From Ariolimax columbianus (Eukaryota; Mollusca; Gastropoda; Stylommatophora; Arionidae), in the NCBI GenBank assembly GCA_036924085.1, contig JAVGWX010000002.1, positions 88,369,704 to 88,433,703 of the forward strand: a DNA stretch of 64,000 bases, given 5' to 3'. The stretch's first letter is position 1, and every line of letters begins with the position of its first letter. Under the pieces are notes generated by a model, which was given only the letters and a program-made list of their open reading frames with translations, was not told the DNA's origin and searched no databases. Shown one piece after another: positions 19,881 through 31,061 of this stretch. The position numbers and the translations under genes were made by a program.

Positions 19881-20372
19881 GATAAACAGAGAAGGGAAGA
19901 ACAAAAGATTGAGGGAGGAGCAGAGATGTGAGTTTGAACGTGAATTCGTTCACAATATCGCCAAAGTGCTGTCCCAACCCGAATATTTACAAGAGAACTC
20001 GAATCCGATATATATATATATATGTACGGTCATTCTGGAATGGTCTGCGAGAGAGAGATAGAGAAAGGGGAGAGACGAGGGTGGGGGAGAAAAGAAAGGA
20101 CAAATCTCCGTCTATGCCGGTCATATCCGAATTTCAGTCCTCGTGCTATTTATGGCAATGTCATTTATAGAACCAAACTTGTCTTCAGTCTCATCCTAGG
20201 TGGTCGATTGGGCATCACGCGTATCTGTGGTTCACTGCCCGTTCCCACTTATATCTGATTCGCCAAAGTTTTTGTCTCTGTATGCTTTCCCTTGCATTTA
20301 TGAATAATATATTCCCAGTGTATCTTGGGTCTTATCAGATCCGCAGGGGGAAATGTAGATATTCAGCTTCAG
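19881..20372. other. No recognisable feature
   Basis: Unassigned sequence with one short (TA)n at about 20010-20022. Confidence 0.35.
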
Positions 20373-20475
20373 CGTTCCTCCTGAAAAAAGGCGTATGTGA
20401 CGTTGCGTCATAGTTTACATCGACACTGAGACATCTGCGCCCTTTGGTCAACAAATCCGATTTCAGCATGGCATT

Positions 20476-20480
<5 letters not shown>
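20373..20480 (-). mobile_element. SINE E' 3' fragment
   Basis: The minus strand reads GCTGAAATCGGATTTGTTGAC, then GATGTAAACTATGACGCAACG and CCTTTTTTCAGG. This matches the core and 3' part of E' at 50.6 kb. The giant microsatellite starts directly at its upstream edge. Confidence 0.65.
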
Positions 20481-21295
<815 letters not shown>

Positions 21296-21334
21296 AGGCA
21301 TCAACTGGAAAATATACTCAACGAAAAAAAACTA

Positions 21335-21738
21335 ACTTACCGTGTAAAGTTTTTCACCATGTAATTTTAGATTATCCTCCAAAAACCAGGAAATTTGGTG
21401 AGATAGAAATATTATTACATAGTTCGAAACTGAAACAACTGAAAAGACATTTTCGTGTCCCGTGTGATTGTCTTCGCAACGTCTGCGAGTATGGGGGCTA
21501 TTTGTTGTTAATAACAACGGCTTGTGTCTACCACGTGCGTTGATCACGGCTGGACAGCTGCGCCTCATGGATCGAATGCAGCGCCTGAGTAGATCCTGAA
21601 GAATGTTCTGCTATTCCTGCACGACTTCTTGGCCGAAAGGTAGCACACAGTCTGTGGGGGAGGATGAAGTGGACCAGCTCGTCCCAGGCATGCTCAATTG
21701 GTGACAGGTCAGGCTGGCCAGAGCCAGATTTCAATGTT
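21335..21738 (-). mobile_element. Tc1-like transposase C-terminal fragment
   Basis: The minus strand encodes G-Q-P-D-L-S-P-I-E-H-A-W-D-E-L, the third catalytic-acid region of Tc1/mariner DDE transposases. A little further on it reads S-I-H-E-A-Q-L and, in another frame, M-R-R-S-C-P-A-V-I-N-A-R-G-R-H, the usual Tc1 C-terminal end. A frameshift lies between the two. N-terminal and first two Asp regions are absent. This is a different family from the ACGAGGCG mariner. Confidence 0.8.
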
Positions 21739-22560
21739 ACACCTATGCCAGATTGAGGAAGCTATCCACCTTCTCTAGACATCCTGTCAGTCTTTTCATT
21801 GCCAAAAATGGATAAAGACGCTGAGTAGCGCATGAGCTGCAGTGGTCAGCGATCCATAGCTGACTGCTAGCGTCAGGGCCAGCGAACCAGAGCTGCCAAG
21901 ACCCTTCTACACCTCCACGCGGTGATCCTGGATAACGGACTGCAGCAGGGCAGGCCGCTAAGGAGATGGGATCCAAGAGGGAATGCTAACCGGGTACTCA
22001 AAAAATGCTTGCTCAAGTCGGACGTGTTGGACCGAAAGGTGTAAATATCGCAGTCAAGCTGTAAACTACGACACAACGCATTCCGTTCTCTGGACTACAT
22101 TCTGCTACTTAAACCCTTTCGGGGTTTGGTAGCGGGAGATTGAGAACGAACGAAGCTAAGCCAAGCCATTGCCAAAAATATTGCAGTGGGGTAGAATCCA
22201 CTGTACAGCTCTCTTTAACCGGTGATATAATTCATAAAGTATCGCTCTTTGTTCGTTTAGGTCTGTATTTGTCTGGTTCCCAAGTGACGCAATCACTGAT
22301 AGTGTAGAGTGCTGCTTGTCTCTTAATGTTTTCATCTGTCATCAGAATATCAGCTGCAGCTTTCAAAACCTCTGTCTCTGCTCTGAAGTTACTTGAACAT
22401 TTTCTAGACGCCGATGTTAGTTGTCAATGTGTAGTTTTCTGGGCGCGTGTTATTTTTGTAATACCGGGTTTGCCTTCTCTCAACGAAGCTAACATTTCAT
22501 CCAGGCTACATGGTTGCAGTCCGTATCCAGGGCCGCTACTTTTAGCTGAAATAGGGTTTT
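21739..22560 (-). mobile_element. RNase H LINE fragment split by SINE E
   Basis: Two blocks on the minus strand, 22560-22180 and 21796-21739. The first holds K-A-A-A-D-I-L-M-T-D-E-N, V-Q-W-I-L-P-H-C-N-I-F-G-N. The second continues K-T-D-R-M-S-R-E-G-G-Q-L-P-Q-S-G-I-G-V. Joined, they give the RNase H end HCNIFGN.KTDRM..EG. The split carries the TSD CATTGCCAAAAAT. At its left edge it is cut off by the Tc1 fragment. It is a third RNase H LINE family, distinct from LINE B and from that at 12 kb. Confidence 0.8.
21810..22166 (+). mobile_element. SINE E copy with 13-bp TSD
   Basis: A complete insertion of about 357 bp, flanked by CATTGCCAAAAAT at 21797-21809 and 22167-22179. It starts GGATAAAGACGCTGAGTAGC and ends GAACGAACGAAGCTAAGCCAAG. 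This defines the true ends of family E. A tRNA-like A box (TAGCGCATGAGCTGCAGTGG) may lie at 21826-21845. The B box is not clear. Confidence 0.92.
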
Positions 22561-22734
22561 GATCAGAAAAATGATCCTGACCTTCACGCAAGCAGCCATC
22601 TATAAGTTTCTGGCTGCTGTCAGCTCATTCACTGCTCCGTCTTCCACAATAACAATTCACATGCAAGGAAAATCAAAGATATGATTACAATTATGACATT
22701 TTATTCAATAATGAAATACGACGAGCTTCGTTTA
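22561..22734. other. No recognisable feature
   Basis: Short unassigned spacer. Confidence 0.3.
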
Positions 22735-23065
22735 TGCCAGACGTTGAGAGTTGTTGTTGTTTGTGAATGTCCACAATGAGTAGATTGCTCTTGTGTGCTT
22801 CCTGAAATTGATTGGCGGGTTGCAGTAGCTTTCTTTACATCCCGAGCGTGCTGATGAAGGTGAAAAAGGGGTTCTCCAAGCGGTTGTGCTATGCTTGACT
22901 TCATCTGTGTGTCACTCACAACTATGGGGATCACGTTGATCCCTCACCTCGAATGCCAGGCGGCATGAAAACAACCCGGTTCCAGGGAGGGCTACTAGGA
23001 AGCAGATGTGAGGGTCTTGACCATTATGTTTTGCCTGACCCTGACTAACATGTCTGATCAGTATT
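22735..23065 (-). mobile_element. Repeat F copy, full length
   Basis: On the minus strand it begins ACTGATCAGACATGTTAGTC and AGGGTCAGGCAAAACATAAT. It continues through GGGTTGTTTTCATGCCGCC, GATCAACGTGATCCCC, CACAGATGAAGTCAAGC and TTCATCAGCACGCTCGGG. It ends TCATTGTGGACATTCACAAAC. This is the best single copy for defining F (about 330 bp with one 37-bp unit). Confidence 0.85.
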
Positions 23066-23400
23066 TTTTGCATAGACAAACTTGGCAGAGATGGACAGAC
23101 AAAGATCTTCAGACTCAACATAGGACATTGTAGACTCAAGGCCCACCTCCACAGAATTGGTCTCAGAGACACTGACACGTGCGATTGTGGAGCAGCCAAG
23201 CAAACACCAGAACATATTCTGCAAGAAGGCCCTACCCATGTAGACCGAAGAGAGGCAGTATGGCCTGGGGGAGCGACCTTGCTCGAAAAATTGTGGGGGA
23301 CCGGCGAAGACATGTAACGAAGTCTCCTTTGTGAACCTCACAGGACAAGAAGGATAGCATCAATTGATCGATGAAGAAGAAGAAGAAGAAGAATAATAAG
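23066..23400 (+). mobile_element. LINE 3' end (Cys/His C-terminal region) with (GAA)n tail
   Basis: It encodes L-N-I-G-H-C-R-L-K-A-H-L-H-R-I-G-L, then D-T-C-D-C-G-A-A-K-Q-T-P-E-H-I-L-Q-E. This is the CxCG...EHxLQ pattern that follows RNase H in I/jockey-type LINEs; LINE B has CGTGKMTAEHLLQNC in the same place. The expected final Cys is Gly. It ends in a GAAGAAGAAG tail at 23371-23391. A separate family from LINE B. Confidence 0.8.
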
Positions 23401-23559
23401 AAGAAGAACAACAAGTATATTTTGTCTGACCAGACGTTAGTCTTCTTCACCAGAAGTCGAGAGAATAAAAGTGTTCCCATTGGAGTTTTGAACTATCAAT
23501 AATTTTTTACGCGCGCAAACATTTCGAGTGTCCCCGCAGTGTTGGATACACATAAAGCT

Positions 23560-23770
23560 TACTTACTTACTTCCCCTGTCCTGGGCTTTAATTCAGACAT
23601 TATGTGTCCAATGTCTAACCACAAATGGCCTTGGCATTCCCTCTCAACATGTCATCTGTATCAAAGGTTTCCAGAAGTTTTGGTCAGATCATCAGGTGGA
23701 CTGAGTCTTATGTTGCTTCATAGTCGCACGCCTCATCATCCCGGTATCCCCATCTCTTGAAGTTCTGTCT
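23560..23770. repeat. Dispersed repeat I, copy 1
   Basis: Resembles 56610-56830: shared TTACTTACTTCCCCTG-like start, CATGTC block, TTCCAGAAGTTTTGG/TTTCTTGGAGGTTAGGG, ATCAGGTGGACTGAGTC/ATCGGGTGGTTTGGGTC, CATCATCCCGGTATCCCCATC/GTGTATTCCCATCG. Nature unknown. Confidence 0.5.
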
Positions 23771-23955
23771 GCATCATCAGAAACTAGGGTCAGCGAACCA
23801 GAGCTGACCAATACTCTCTTACGCCTGCACGCGGCGATCCTGAATACAGGCTGCACTACAGCATTCTGGCTAAGAAAATAGGGATCGTAGTGTGAAGGAA
23901 AATCCGGTACCCCCCAAAAAAACCACCCTGCTGAAATCGGATGTGTCGTGATCGA

Positions 23956-25050
23956 AGTCGCAGACTTAACTTAACTTAACGTCTTTATACTGGCTTAGAA
24001 GACCCTGCAGATTCTGTATACAACCAGTTACATTTACATCACCTTGCTCTAAAAGCTATGCGCATCCAGTTTATTCTTTAATGCATTAACTGTCCCTGCC
24101 TCAACTACCTCCCCTGGCAATGCATTCCAAGCAGACACCACTCTCTGACTAAAAAAATATTTCCTAATATCTAACCTGGACCTCTCTTTAGTCAGCTTGT
24201 AGCTATGCCCTCGTGTTATTGTAGGTGGCTGTATTTAAAAAAAAACTTGTTATAGTCTAATTTATCGATTCCTCTAATCATCTTACAAACCTGTATTAAG
24301 TCACCACAAATTCTTCTCTCTTCGAGACACTGTAGGCCGGTTTTTCTGAGTCGTTCCATCTTTGTCGCTCTTTTTTGTATTCTTTCTAGCATGTTTATGT
24401 CCCCTCTTTAATATTTCTTTTTATCATACCTAACATTGCACTTGCCTTTTTCACTGCTACCTTAACTTGCTCACTCACCTTTCCTGTATGATCTATTATA
24501 ACCCCTAGGTCCCTTTCCTTATCTATCTTTCTAATATAATTTTTTCTCCAATTCTGTAATTATGTTCCATATTGGATCTACCCATGTGGATGACTGTACA
24601 TTTATCTACATTAAATTCCATTTGCCAGCTTACAGACCATTCTCGAATTTTATCTAAATGCGACCTCAATATATCCACTTCCGCTTTAGATGAGACACTA
24701 CTGCATAGTTTTGTGTCATCAGCAAATTTGGCAATCATGGATCTCATATCAATGTCCAAATCATTTATATATATCAAGAACAAAATTGGTCCCAAAACCG
24801 AGCCCTGTGGCACACCACTTTTCACTTCACTCCACTCAGAGTACTTATTTATGCCTACCCTCTGCCTTCTTCCCGTTAACCAATTTTCAATCCATTTGGC
24901 AACTTCCCCACCTATTCCATGTGATTTTAACTTTCGAAATAATCTTTGATGAGGTACTCTATCAAAGGCCTTTGCAAAGTCTAGATAAATAACATCCACT
25001 GGCTCCCCTCGTTGTAAACTACGATACAAAGTCCTTTTCAGGACGAACAC
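23956..25050 (-). mobile_element. LINE A, best-preserved copy in the window
   Basis: A 5'-truncated jockey/CR1-like non-LTR retrotransposon. It runs on the minus strand from about 25050 to the 3' terminus TAAAGACGTTAAGTTAAGTT at 23956-23975. The RT palm is intact at the 5' end. Further downstream (24522 to 23975) it continues through the maturase-like tail with frame breaks. The terminus is a GTTAA-type short tandem tail, shared by all LINE A copies here. Confidence 0.92.
24523..25050 (-). pseudogene. LINE A reverse transcriptase palm fragment
   Basis: 175 codons, no stops. Motif A Y-L-D-F-A-K-A-F-D is at residues 22-30, motif B S-G-V-P-Q-G-S-V-L-G-P-I-L-F at 78-91, and motif C K-F-A-D-D-T-K-L at 108-115, including the catalytic FADD. 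W-S-V-S-W-Q-M-E-F-N-V-D-K-C follows at 138-151. Fingers and endonuclease are missing by 5' truncation, and the frame breaks after I-G-E-K-I. All three metal-binding Asp are present in what remains. Confidence 0.9.
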
Positions 25051-25129
25051 CTGAAAAGAAGAAGAAATGATTTAGCCAATAACTAGAAGAAAGAGCCATC
25101 GGGACAACAGACAGCAGTGACAGGCCCCA

Positions 25130-25350
25130 GTGCCTATCTTAAAGGGCGAAGAAGGCTGATATTCATGTAGAACCCGACATCTCATATTTGCGAACTTTTC
25201 ATAATGATGTATGTGAAATTTTGGGACATTCCATAGAGTCTAAGCAATTTCCAAAGTGATTGCATGTTTAAGTAGCTAAAAGCCTTTTCGTTGTCCGTGA
25301 ATTCGAAATATATCTTAGTATTATTGTTCTCATTAATCATCTTCCTTTAC
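25130..25350 (-). mobile_element. RT motif A remnant of another LINE
   Basis: The minus strand reads I-Y-F-E-F-T-D-N-E-K-A-F-S-Y-L-N-M-Q-S-L-W-K-L-L-R (read in two parts). This is a decayed 'FIDFEKAFDSVD...LWKLLR' segment typical of endonuclease-RT LINEs. Confidence 0.6.
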
Positions 25351-25599
25351 GATTAGCTCTCAGTGATTCTAGTAAATAGTGCTAGAGGGTCCCCGGCCAT
25401 CTTTGATACACTGAACAACGACCAGAAATGATTTCGCCCCTTTTTTTTTCCACAGATGGGACTGTGTGCAATGTTGTCTGCCGGGCTAAAACAATGTTGA
25501 GGAACATGTGGTGGGGTTATCATCTCCACCAACGTGCGGGAAGTTGACAGGAGTTCCGTACCGGTGTCGTGTTTCAGTTGTTCAACTAGGACAAGATTC

Positions 25600-26490
25600 T
25601 CAGAGTGCACTGCCAAATTGGCAGCCTCAGCGCAGTACAATGTCGAGTTAGCAGCCTCAGCGCAGTACAATGTCGAGTTCGACAGCTTCAGCGAAGTACA
25701 ATGTCAAGTTGGACAGCCTCAGCGCAATACAATGTCGAGTTGGGCAGCCTCAGCGCAGTATAATATTGAGCTCGGCAGCCTCAATTTAGTACAATTACGG
25801 TTTGGACAGCCTCAATTTACTACAATGCCGAGTTGGACGGCCTCAGTTTAGTACAATGTCGGGGTGGGCAGCCTCAGTTTAGTACAACGCTGAGTGGACA
25901 GCTTCAGTTTAGTACAATGCCAAGTTTAACAGCCTCAGTTTAGTACAATGCCGAGTAGTACAGCCTCAGTTTAGTACAATGCCGAGTTTAACAGCCTCAG
26001 TTTAGTACAACGCTGAGTGGACAGCTTCAGTTTAGTACAATGCCGAGTTTAACAGCCTCAGTTTAGTACAATGCCGAGTTTAACGGCCTCAGTTTAGTAC
26101 AACGCTGAGTGGACAGCTTCAGTTTAGTACAACGCTGAGTGGACAACTTCAGTTTAGTACAACGCTGAGTTTAACAGCCTCAGTTTAGTACAATGCCGAG
26201 TTTAACGGCCTCAGTTTAGTACAACGCTGCGTGGACAGCTTCAGTTTAGTACAACGCTGAGTGGACAACTTCAGTTTAGTACAACGCTGAGTGGACAGCT
26301 GCAGTTTAGTACAATGCTGAGTTTAACAGCCTCAGTTTAGTACAATGCCGAATTGAACAGCCTCAGGTTAGTACAATGCCGTGGTGAGCAGCCTCATCGC
26401 AGTAAGGTGTTAAGTAGTGTAGCCTCAGTTTAGTACAATGTCGAGTTTTGCAGCCTCAGCGCAGTACAATGGCCAGTTAGGCAGCCTCAG
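25600..26490. repeat. 31-bp minisatellite, about 29 copies
   Basis: Units of AGCCTCAGTTTAGTACAATG + CCGAGTTTAAC with 30-31 bp period. Two interspersed variants (GCCGAGTTTAAC and CGCTGAGTGGAC) alternate in blocks, giving a higher-order pattern. Edge units read GCGCAGTACAATG and are more diverged. Confidence 0.95.
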
Positions 26491-26554
26491 CGCAGTAGAA
26501 TATTCGTTTGCGTTCTCATCTGTACCCTTCTCTATCTCTTTGCATCTCTGTCTC

Positions 26555-26760
26555 TCTCTCTCCCAGCTGAGAAGGGCTGGCCATGTGGTACGCATGTCGG
26601 ATCAACGTCTACCAAAAGAGCTGCTCTAGCGTGCACTGCAAGATGGCAAGAGTGCAAGCGGTGGACAGCAGATACAGTTCAAGGACACGCCTAAGTTATC
26701 ACTGATCCAGTGCCGTATTAACCACGATGACTGGGAAAAGCGGGATTGTTCAGAGACACA
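26555..26760 (+). mobile_element. LINE C-terminal remnant
   Basis: It encodes L-R-R-A-G-H-V-V-R-M-S-D-Q-R-L-P-K-E-L-L, then a stop. It continues L-Q-D-G-K-S-A-S-G-G-Q-Q and F-K-D-T, the common 'WAGHVVRM..RLPK.LLYGEL..G' LINE C-terminus. No host gene. Confidence 0.85.
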
Positions 26761-27625
26761 AGGCATTAATAATAAATGAGGCTTTACAGAGACGATCTCT
26801 CCTCAAGTCTGCTGGCATTAACCCTTCGTCAACCCTGGTGATAGAGGGGCGTCCTATTTTCTTGTACTAACGTGCGGCAGACAATTCAGGGCTCAGATTG
26901 TCTTATATTTATCCATCTTGGAACTCACGCGAACAGTAAATGTTGACAAAGTGGTCCTCATCCATCACGATGGACGAACAGCACAAACACAACACCCTTC
27001 TAACCTTGATAGGTCAAACAGTTACGGTACTTTTCGGTTTTCTCATCTGAATTAGAATGAATCCCTAACAGTGCCCCTGCCGCCTCGCAGTAAAAACAGA
27101 CATATGTCATTATTAATCATATTGCAAGATATATAACATTGAAACACAACAAAAACGATCGAAGGAGAGCCGAGACAAAAATTATTCAATGTTTACACAG
27201 AAATTACCAATTCTAATATTTAACATTCCACATATTACATAATTTCAGTTTTTGGTTTCACTCTTAAATTGACTTTGCAGATGTTACTACATCGGTGGCC
27301 AAAAAAAACACACTAAATGTGTTACAGTATTTTATCGTAAGCATTCAATTTACAAACATTGATACGATTCCGCCACATATATTCGCACATGTAAGAATCT
27401 ACCATGGGACGGTACGTGCTATTTTGATGTTTATTTTGAAAGGAAACCGAATGTCAAATCGGGTTGATAACCGAATGTCAAATCGGGTTAAGGAAACAAT
27501 TTTACTGCGGTCCGACAGGGGTACTGTTCGGAAAACATTTTATTCAGGTGAAAACAAACCGACAATGACCCAAGTTACCTCTGCCCTGCTCTTAATGTGG
27601 GAGTGACCATATCCTTGTATATGTT
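26761..27625. other. Mostly unassigned; short C1 3' remnant at 26938-26985
   Basis: GTGGTCCTCATCCATCACGATGGACGAAC at 26956-26984 resembles the terminal 29 bp of repeat C1. At 27446-27490 an 18-bp segment (GAATGTCAAATCGGGTT) is duplicated. The ORF at 27295-27606 has no recognisable motif. Confidence 0.4.
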
Positions 27626-27629
27626 AATT

Positions 27630-27850
27630 ACAGAGACGATTGTGCTATAGAGGGATTGAACCCCATCTCCATGCCTACTTTGAGTGTAGGAGTGGACATA
27701 TTTGCGTCTCTGTCACACCCTGAGTCTTCTGATTGGTTAAATCGCACGGCTAGTTCCATGTGTCCTTCAGGTGTGGCAGTGGTTTTATCCTGGTCTCTGG
27801 CATGCCTAATCCCGCTGGAACCCACTAAGGGAATGACAGAGGAATAGAGA
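27630..27850 (-). mobile_element. Possible tRNA-headed repeat
   Basis: The minus strand has a B-box-like GGGTTCAATCCC at about 27651-27662. The matching A box is not convincing. No second copy is in the window. Confidence 0.25.
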
Positions 27851-27959
27851 GGAAGGGAGACGGAGAAAATAAGTATGATATGGGAGGACAAGAAAATAAA
27901 AACGCAGAAAATGATGCCGCTAGCTTAATTCATGTCCACGGGGGTGAGATATCTAGTGA

Positions 27960-28440
27960 AAGACAATGTGTGAGAGAGACAGAGAGAGACAGACAGAGAG
28001 AGAGAGAGGCAAAGATGAGTGAACAGAAACGGATACAGACAGAAAGACAAGAAGAGACGGAATGAGAAAGAGAGAGTTACTGGGAAAGATGAGGAAATAG
28101 GAACGGAGACAGACAGACAGAGAGAGAGAGAGAGAGAGAGGACAAGAGAAAGAAGGGCAAAGGTGAGAAAATAATCAAAGACAGAGACAAGGACAAGGCG
28201 AGAAAGAGAGAGGGATAGACCGACAAAGATGTGGAATAATACCGGAGACAGAGAGAGACAGATAGATAGAGAGAGAGACATACAATGTGAAAACAGAAAC
28301 TGAGAGTGAGATAGAGTGAGACATTGACAGAAAGAAGGCAAAGATGTTAAAACAGAAACGAAGACAGAGCGATAGAGAGACAGAAAGTGAGATAGGGCAC
28401 AGATGTGAAAATAGAAACAGACAGAACGAAACACACACAC

Positions 28441-28487
<47 letters not shown>

Positions 28488-28490
28488 ACC
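27960..28490. repeat. GA-rich (AGAGAC)n tract
   Basis: About 500 bp of AGAGAGACAGA-type simple repeat with a pure (GA)n at 28445-28482. ORFs across it are artefacts. Confidence 0.9.
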
Positions 28491-28819
28491 AAAGATGAAT
28501 AAAAAGAGACACAGACATGTGTTGCTTAGTTGAGATAATACTTGATGAGGTTTCTTTCTTATGAGTTTACATAGGCTCTTCTCACTCTGGGGGCGTGGTT
28601 GTGAAGGTATACAGGGTTCTCCTACAATGCGAGGCTCCTCAGTTAGTTACCGCTATGGGGATCCCAGTGGCGATCCCTACTTCACTGTTCTGACTGCTGT
28701 TACACGACCTGCTTCCATGAACCATCACAAGGTGGGGGTCTTGATCTGTACATGTAATCGCACTGGCTCCGGTATTGGTTTACTGATAGTTAAAGCGAGA
28801 GAGAGGGGGAAATGGAGAA

Positions 28820-29285
28820 AAAGGCGCCATAACTGGCTGCGGGTCTACATTGCTCTTCTGTTTTAGTTCATTATAGATGCCGCCAGACCATGGATTTGCC
28901 GGGAATTCACACTAGTCGACGACTTACACTTGTGTTCACGAAAACGTGTTGTTGTTTTACATTTGGACTGGTTAATTCGTTTGTTTTGTGTGTTCTCTTC
29001 CGTCCGATTATCCTGGAATGGACATCGGCTATATGAATAGCACTACGCTTAAACATGTCATATTTCACGGCCTAGTTCACACGGCTGAACTTCACGAGAT
29101 TGGCGCACCTTGTCCTAGCTGAAGACAGTGTCAGTTTTATTGTATGAAATTTAGATACAACTATAATGAACTGCCACATGGAAACAGATGGGCTCCGTCA
29201 GGCGTGTAGCGGCCCAAGACGCCTTGTTGTTGTATGTCGGGAGTTGATATTACAAACTGCAATAACGGTGCCTCAACGACCTTCT
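28820..29285 (+). mobile_element. Repeat C2 copy, full length
   Basis: It starts GGCGCCATAACTGGCTGCGG and shares its first 350 bp with C1. It then has the C2-specific end: CATGGAAACAGATGGGCTCC, GTGTAGCGGCCCAAGAC, CTGCAATAACGGTGCCTCAAC and GACCTTCTAGGTTGTGG. Collinear with 57165-57650. Confidence 0.88.
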
Positions 29286-29299
29286 AGGTTGTGGTAATG

Positions 29300-29400
29300 A
29301 TGATGATGCTGAGAGAGAGAGCCACAGAGAATGGGAGAGACAGAACAATGAGCCCCCCCCCCTCCCACCCACACGGAACAGAACATAACAAGTCTATCGT
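29300..29400. repeat. Copy of the 130-bp repeat at 29.87-30.11 kb, partial
   Basis: GAGAGCCACAGAGAATGGGAG and ACAGAACAATGAG...GTCTATCGTTAT match both units at 29866-30115. Confidence 0.7.
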
Positions 29401-29403
29401 TAT

Positions 29404-29680
29404 GGGGGGGGGGGGGGGGGATTCAATGCCCTCGAGATAAGGTATCCGCCTCGGGTGCTGGAGATCTCGTTTTAGAATCACGGTGCAAACCGCGATTTTT
29501 TTCATGTGGATCTTCTGGCAAAAATTCCTCTGATGTCTGGGTAGTGAGATCGGACTCCCGTTGTCCAGTGTCGAGAACGTTAAAAATGCATTTAACTTTT
29601 CGAAATCGAAAACAGTAGGCTCAACAGCCGCTGCCCGAACACAATTAAAGTTAAAAATCTACGAAAGCTGGTTGTACTAT
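29404..29680 (+). mobile_element. SINE G copy preceded by a G17 run
   Basis: A run of 17 G (29404-29420) is followed by CGAGATAAGGTATCCGCCTCG, GGAGATCTCGTTTTAGAATCACGG and CATGTGGATCTTCTGGC. It ends CCGCTGCCCGAACACAATTAAAG. Collinear with 30590-30840. Its B box is worn (GTTTTAGAATCAC). Confidence 0.75.
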
Positions 29681-29744
29681 TCCCCGGGTGGTTTGTTGAC
29701 AGCAGCTATAGACGGCTACTAATTGTCTGCTGGTCTACTCAGCT

Positions 29745-29800
29745 CTAGTGTTTGAGTCTATTAAGATGGGCTCGCACATCGGCTAAACCACCCTCCATGA
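29745..29800. repeat. Short dispersed repeat, inverted copy at 39.37 kb
   Basis: GTTTGAGTCTATTAAGATGG and CTCGCACATCGGCTAAACC match the reverse complement of 39370-39425. Nature unknown. Confidence 0.6.
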
Positions 29801-29866
29801 AACTGGTTGTATACAGACTCTGTAAAGTAAACCAGTATAAAGATGTTAAGTTAAGTTATCTTGTCG
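29797..29866 (+). mobile_element. LINE A, extreme 3' end
   Basis: About 70 bp: AAACTGGTTGTATACAGACTC through AGTATAAAGATGTTAAGTTAAG. Confidence 0.8.
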
Positions 29867-30115
29867 TGAAAAAAAATGGAGTTACGTGAATGAAATAAAT
29901 AGAGAGCTACAGAGAATGGCAGAGGCAGAACAATAAGACTTCTCCCAGAGAACAGATCATAATTGCTAGTTATTATATCGAAGCGTTATCTTGGCGGGAA
30001 GAACAAATGAAATTACGCGAATGAGATAAATAGAGAGCCACAGAGAATGGCAGAGACAGAACAATAAGACTTCTCCCAGACAACTGAGCATAATAGCTAG
30101 TCAATCGTTATCTCT
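29866..30115. repeat. Direct duplication, 2 x about 125 bp
   Basis: CTTG(T/G)CG(T/G)GAA...ATGAAATTACGCGAATGAG, then AGAGAATGGCAGAGACAGAAC and AATAAGACTTCTCCCAGA. Two adjacent copies, plus a third partial copy at 29300-29400. Confidence 0.85.
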
Positions 30116-30589
30116 GCCCTGATTGTGCAACTTTTCATATATTAGGCTAATGAGAGACACATCTCTCATGCTCCTTAGTGGACATGTGAAGGCTGGCGTA
30201 ACAGGACGTCAATACAATGACGCAAATTGAGACACAATTTGCAGAGGCAGGTAAACTGATACAAAGGTTGGCAGATTATTATACATATTTTGACATGCAG
30301 TCATTACAGGTTTTAAATAGGTAGATTTACATATATAGATTTGACAGAGCAGCGTGCCCTTTACATAACGAAGCTCTCATGTAAACCAGCCTGGAAGACT
30401 AGATGCTAAGCCAGTTATCCTTTCTCGGTAACCGATATCTTCAGAACATCTTGGTGAGAGGAAACTAACGTCTGGTCAGGTAAAATATGCTGATCAGACA
30501 TGTTAGGGTCGGGCAAAATATTATTATCAGACATGTTAATCAGGGTCAGGCAAAATGTACTACACCGGTATGGTTTGGAGGCGGGGAGG

Positions 30590-30840
30590 AGGAGGGGGCT
30601 CAGTGGTCTCTAGATAAGGTGTCCGCCTTAGGTGCCGGAGGTTGCGGGTTCGAATCACGATGGAGATCAGGATTATTTCACGTGGATCGTCTGATAAAAA
30701 TTCTCCCGATCTCTGGGTAGAGAGATCGGACCCCAGTGTCATTTTTCGAGCGCGTTAAAAATCGCTTTGCATTTATAAATCGAAAAGACTAGGCTTAACG
30801 CCGCTGCCCGGACAAAATTCAGGTTAAAAATCAACCCAAA
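30590..30840 (+). mobile_element. SINE G copy (tRNA-like head)
   Basis: The tRNA-like head GGCTCAGTGGTCTCTAGATAAG and GTGTCCGCC sits before GAGGTTGCGGGTTCGAATCACG. The B box GGGTTCGAATC at about 30647-30657 is a near-perfect match. The tail half carries ACGTGGATCGTCTGATAAAAAT and CGCCGCTGCCCGGACAAAATTC. Not a working tRNA: no matching acceptor arm follows the B box. Confidence 0.8.
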
Positions 30841-31061
30841 TTATTTGTCCCTTGTCCACAGGTCTAGTAAGTCGTAGGAAGTTTAAAATACTTACTACGG
30901 ATATCCGATAGCATTCGGCTACCTGGCAATGGCAATTAACATATCTGTTTGAATGCCAGGATTCCAAGTAGACATGACAGTCAGGGTCAGGCAAAATATT
31001 CTGGCCAAGACCCCTACCTGGACTTCCTCGCAGTTTTCCCTGAAAACAAGCTGTTTTTATA

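Larger units (their letters stand above)
23785..25055 (+). mobile_element. SINE E' copy split by LINE A
   Basis: Left part 23787-23955 (AGGGTCAGCGAACCAGAGCTG through GCTGAAATCGGATGTG) and right part about 25009-25055 (GTTGTAAACTACGATACAAAG, CCTTTTCAGGACGAACACC, GAAGAAGAAG tail). The intact order is seen at 50455-50700. LINE A lies between; no convincing TSD. Confidence 0.75.

Noticed and set aside
23956..23985. TTAAC repeats as telomere-like sequence
   Set aside because: Only two to three units, always at the LINE A 3' terminus; it is the element's tail.
25600..26490. Regular 31-bp repeats resembling a CRISPR array
   Set aside because: Repeats are directly tandem without unique spacers, and the context is an animal genome.
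30640..30660. Perfect B box as a functional tRNA gene
   Set aside because: No acceptor stem pairing and a second copy at 29.4 kb sharing 200 bp of downstream body: it is a SINE.
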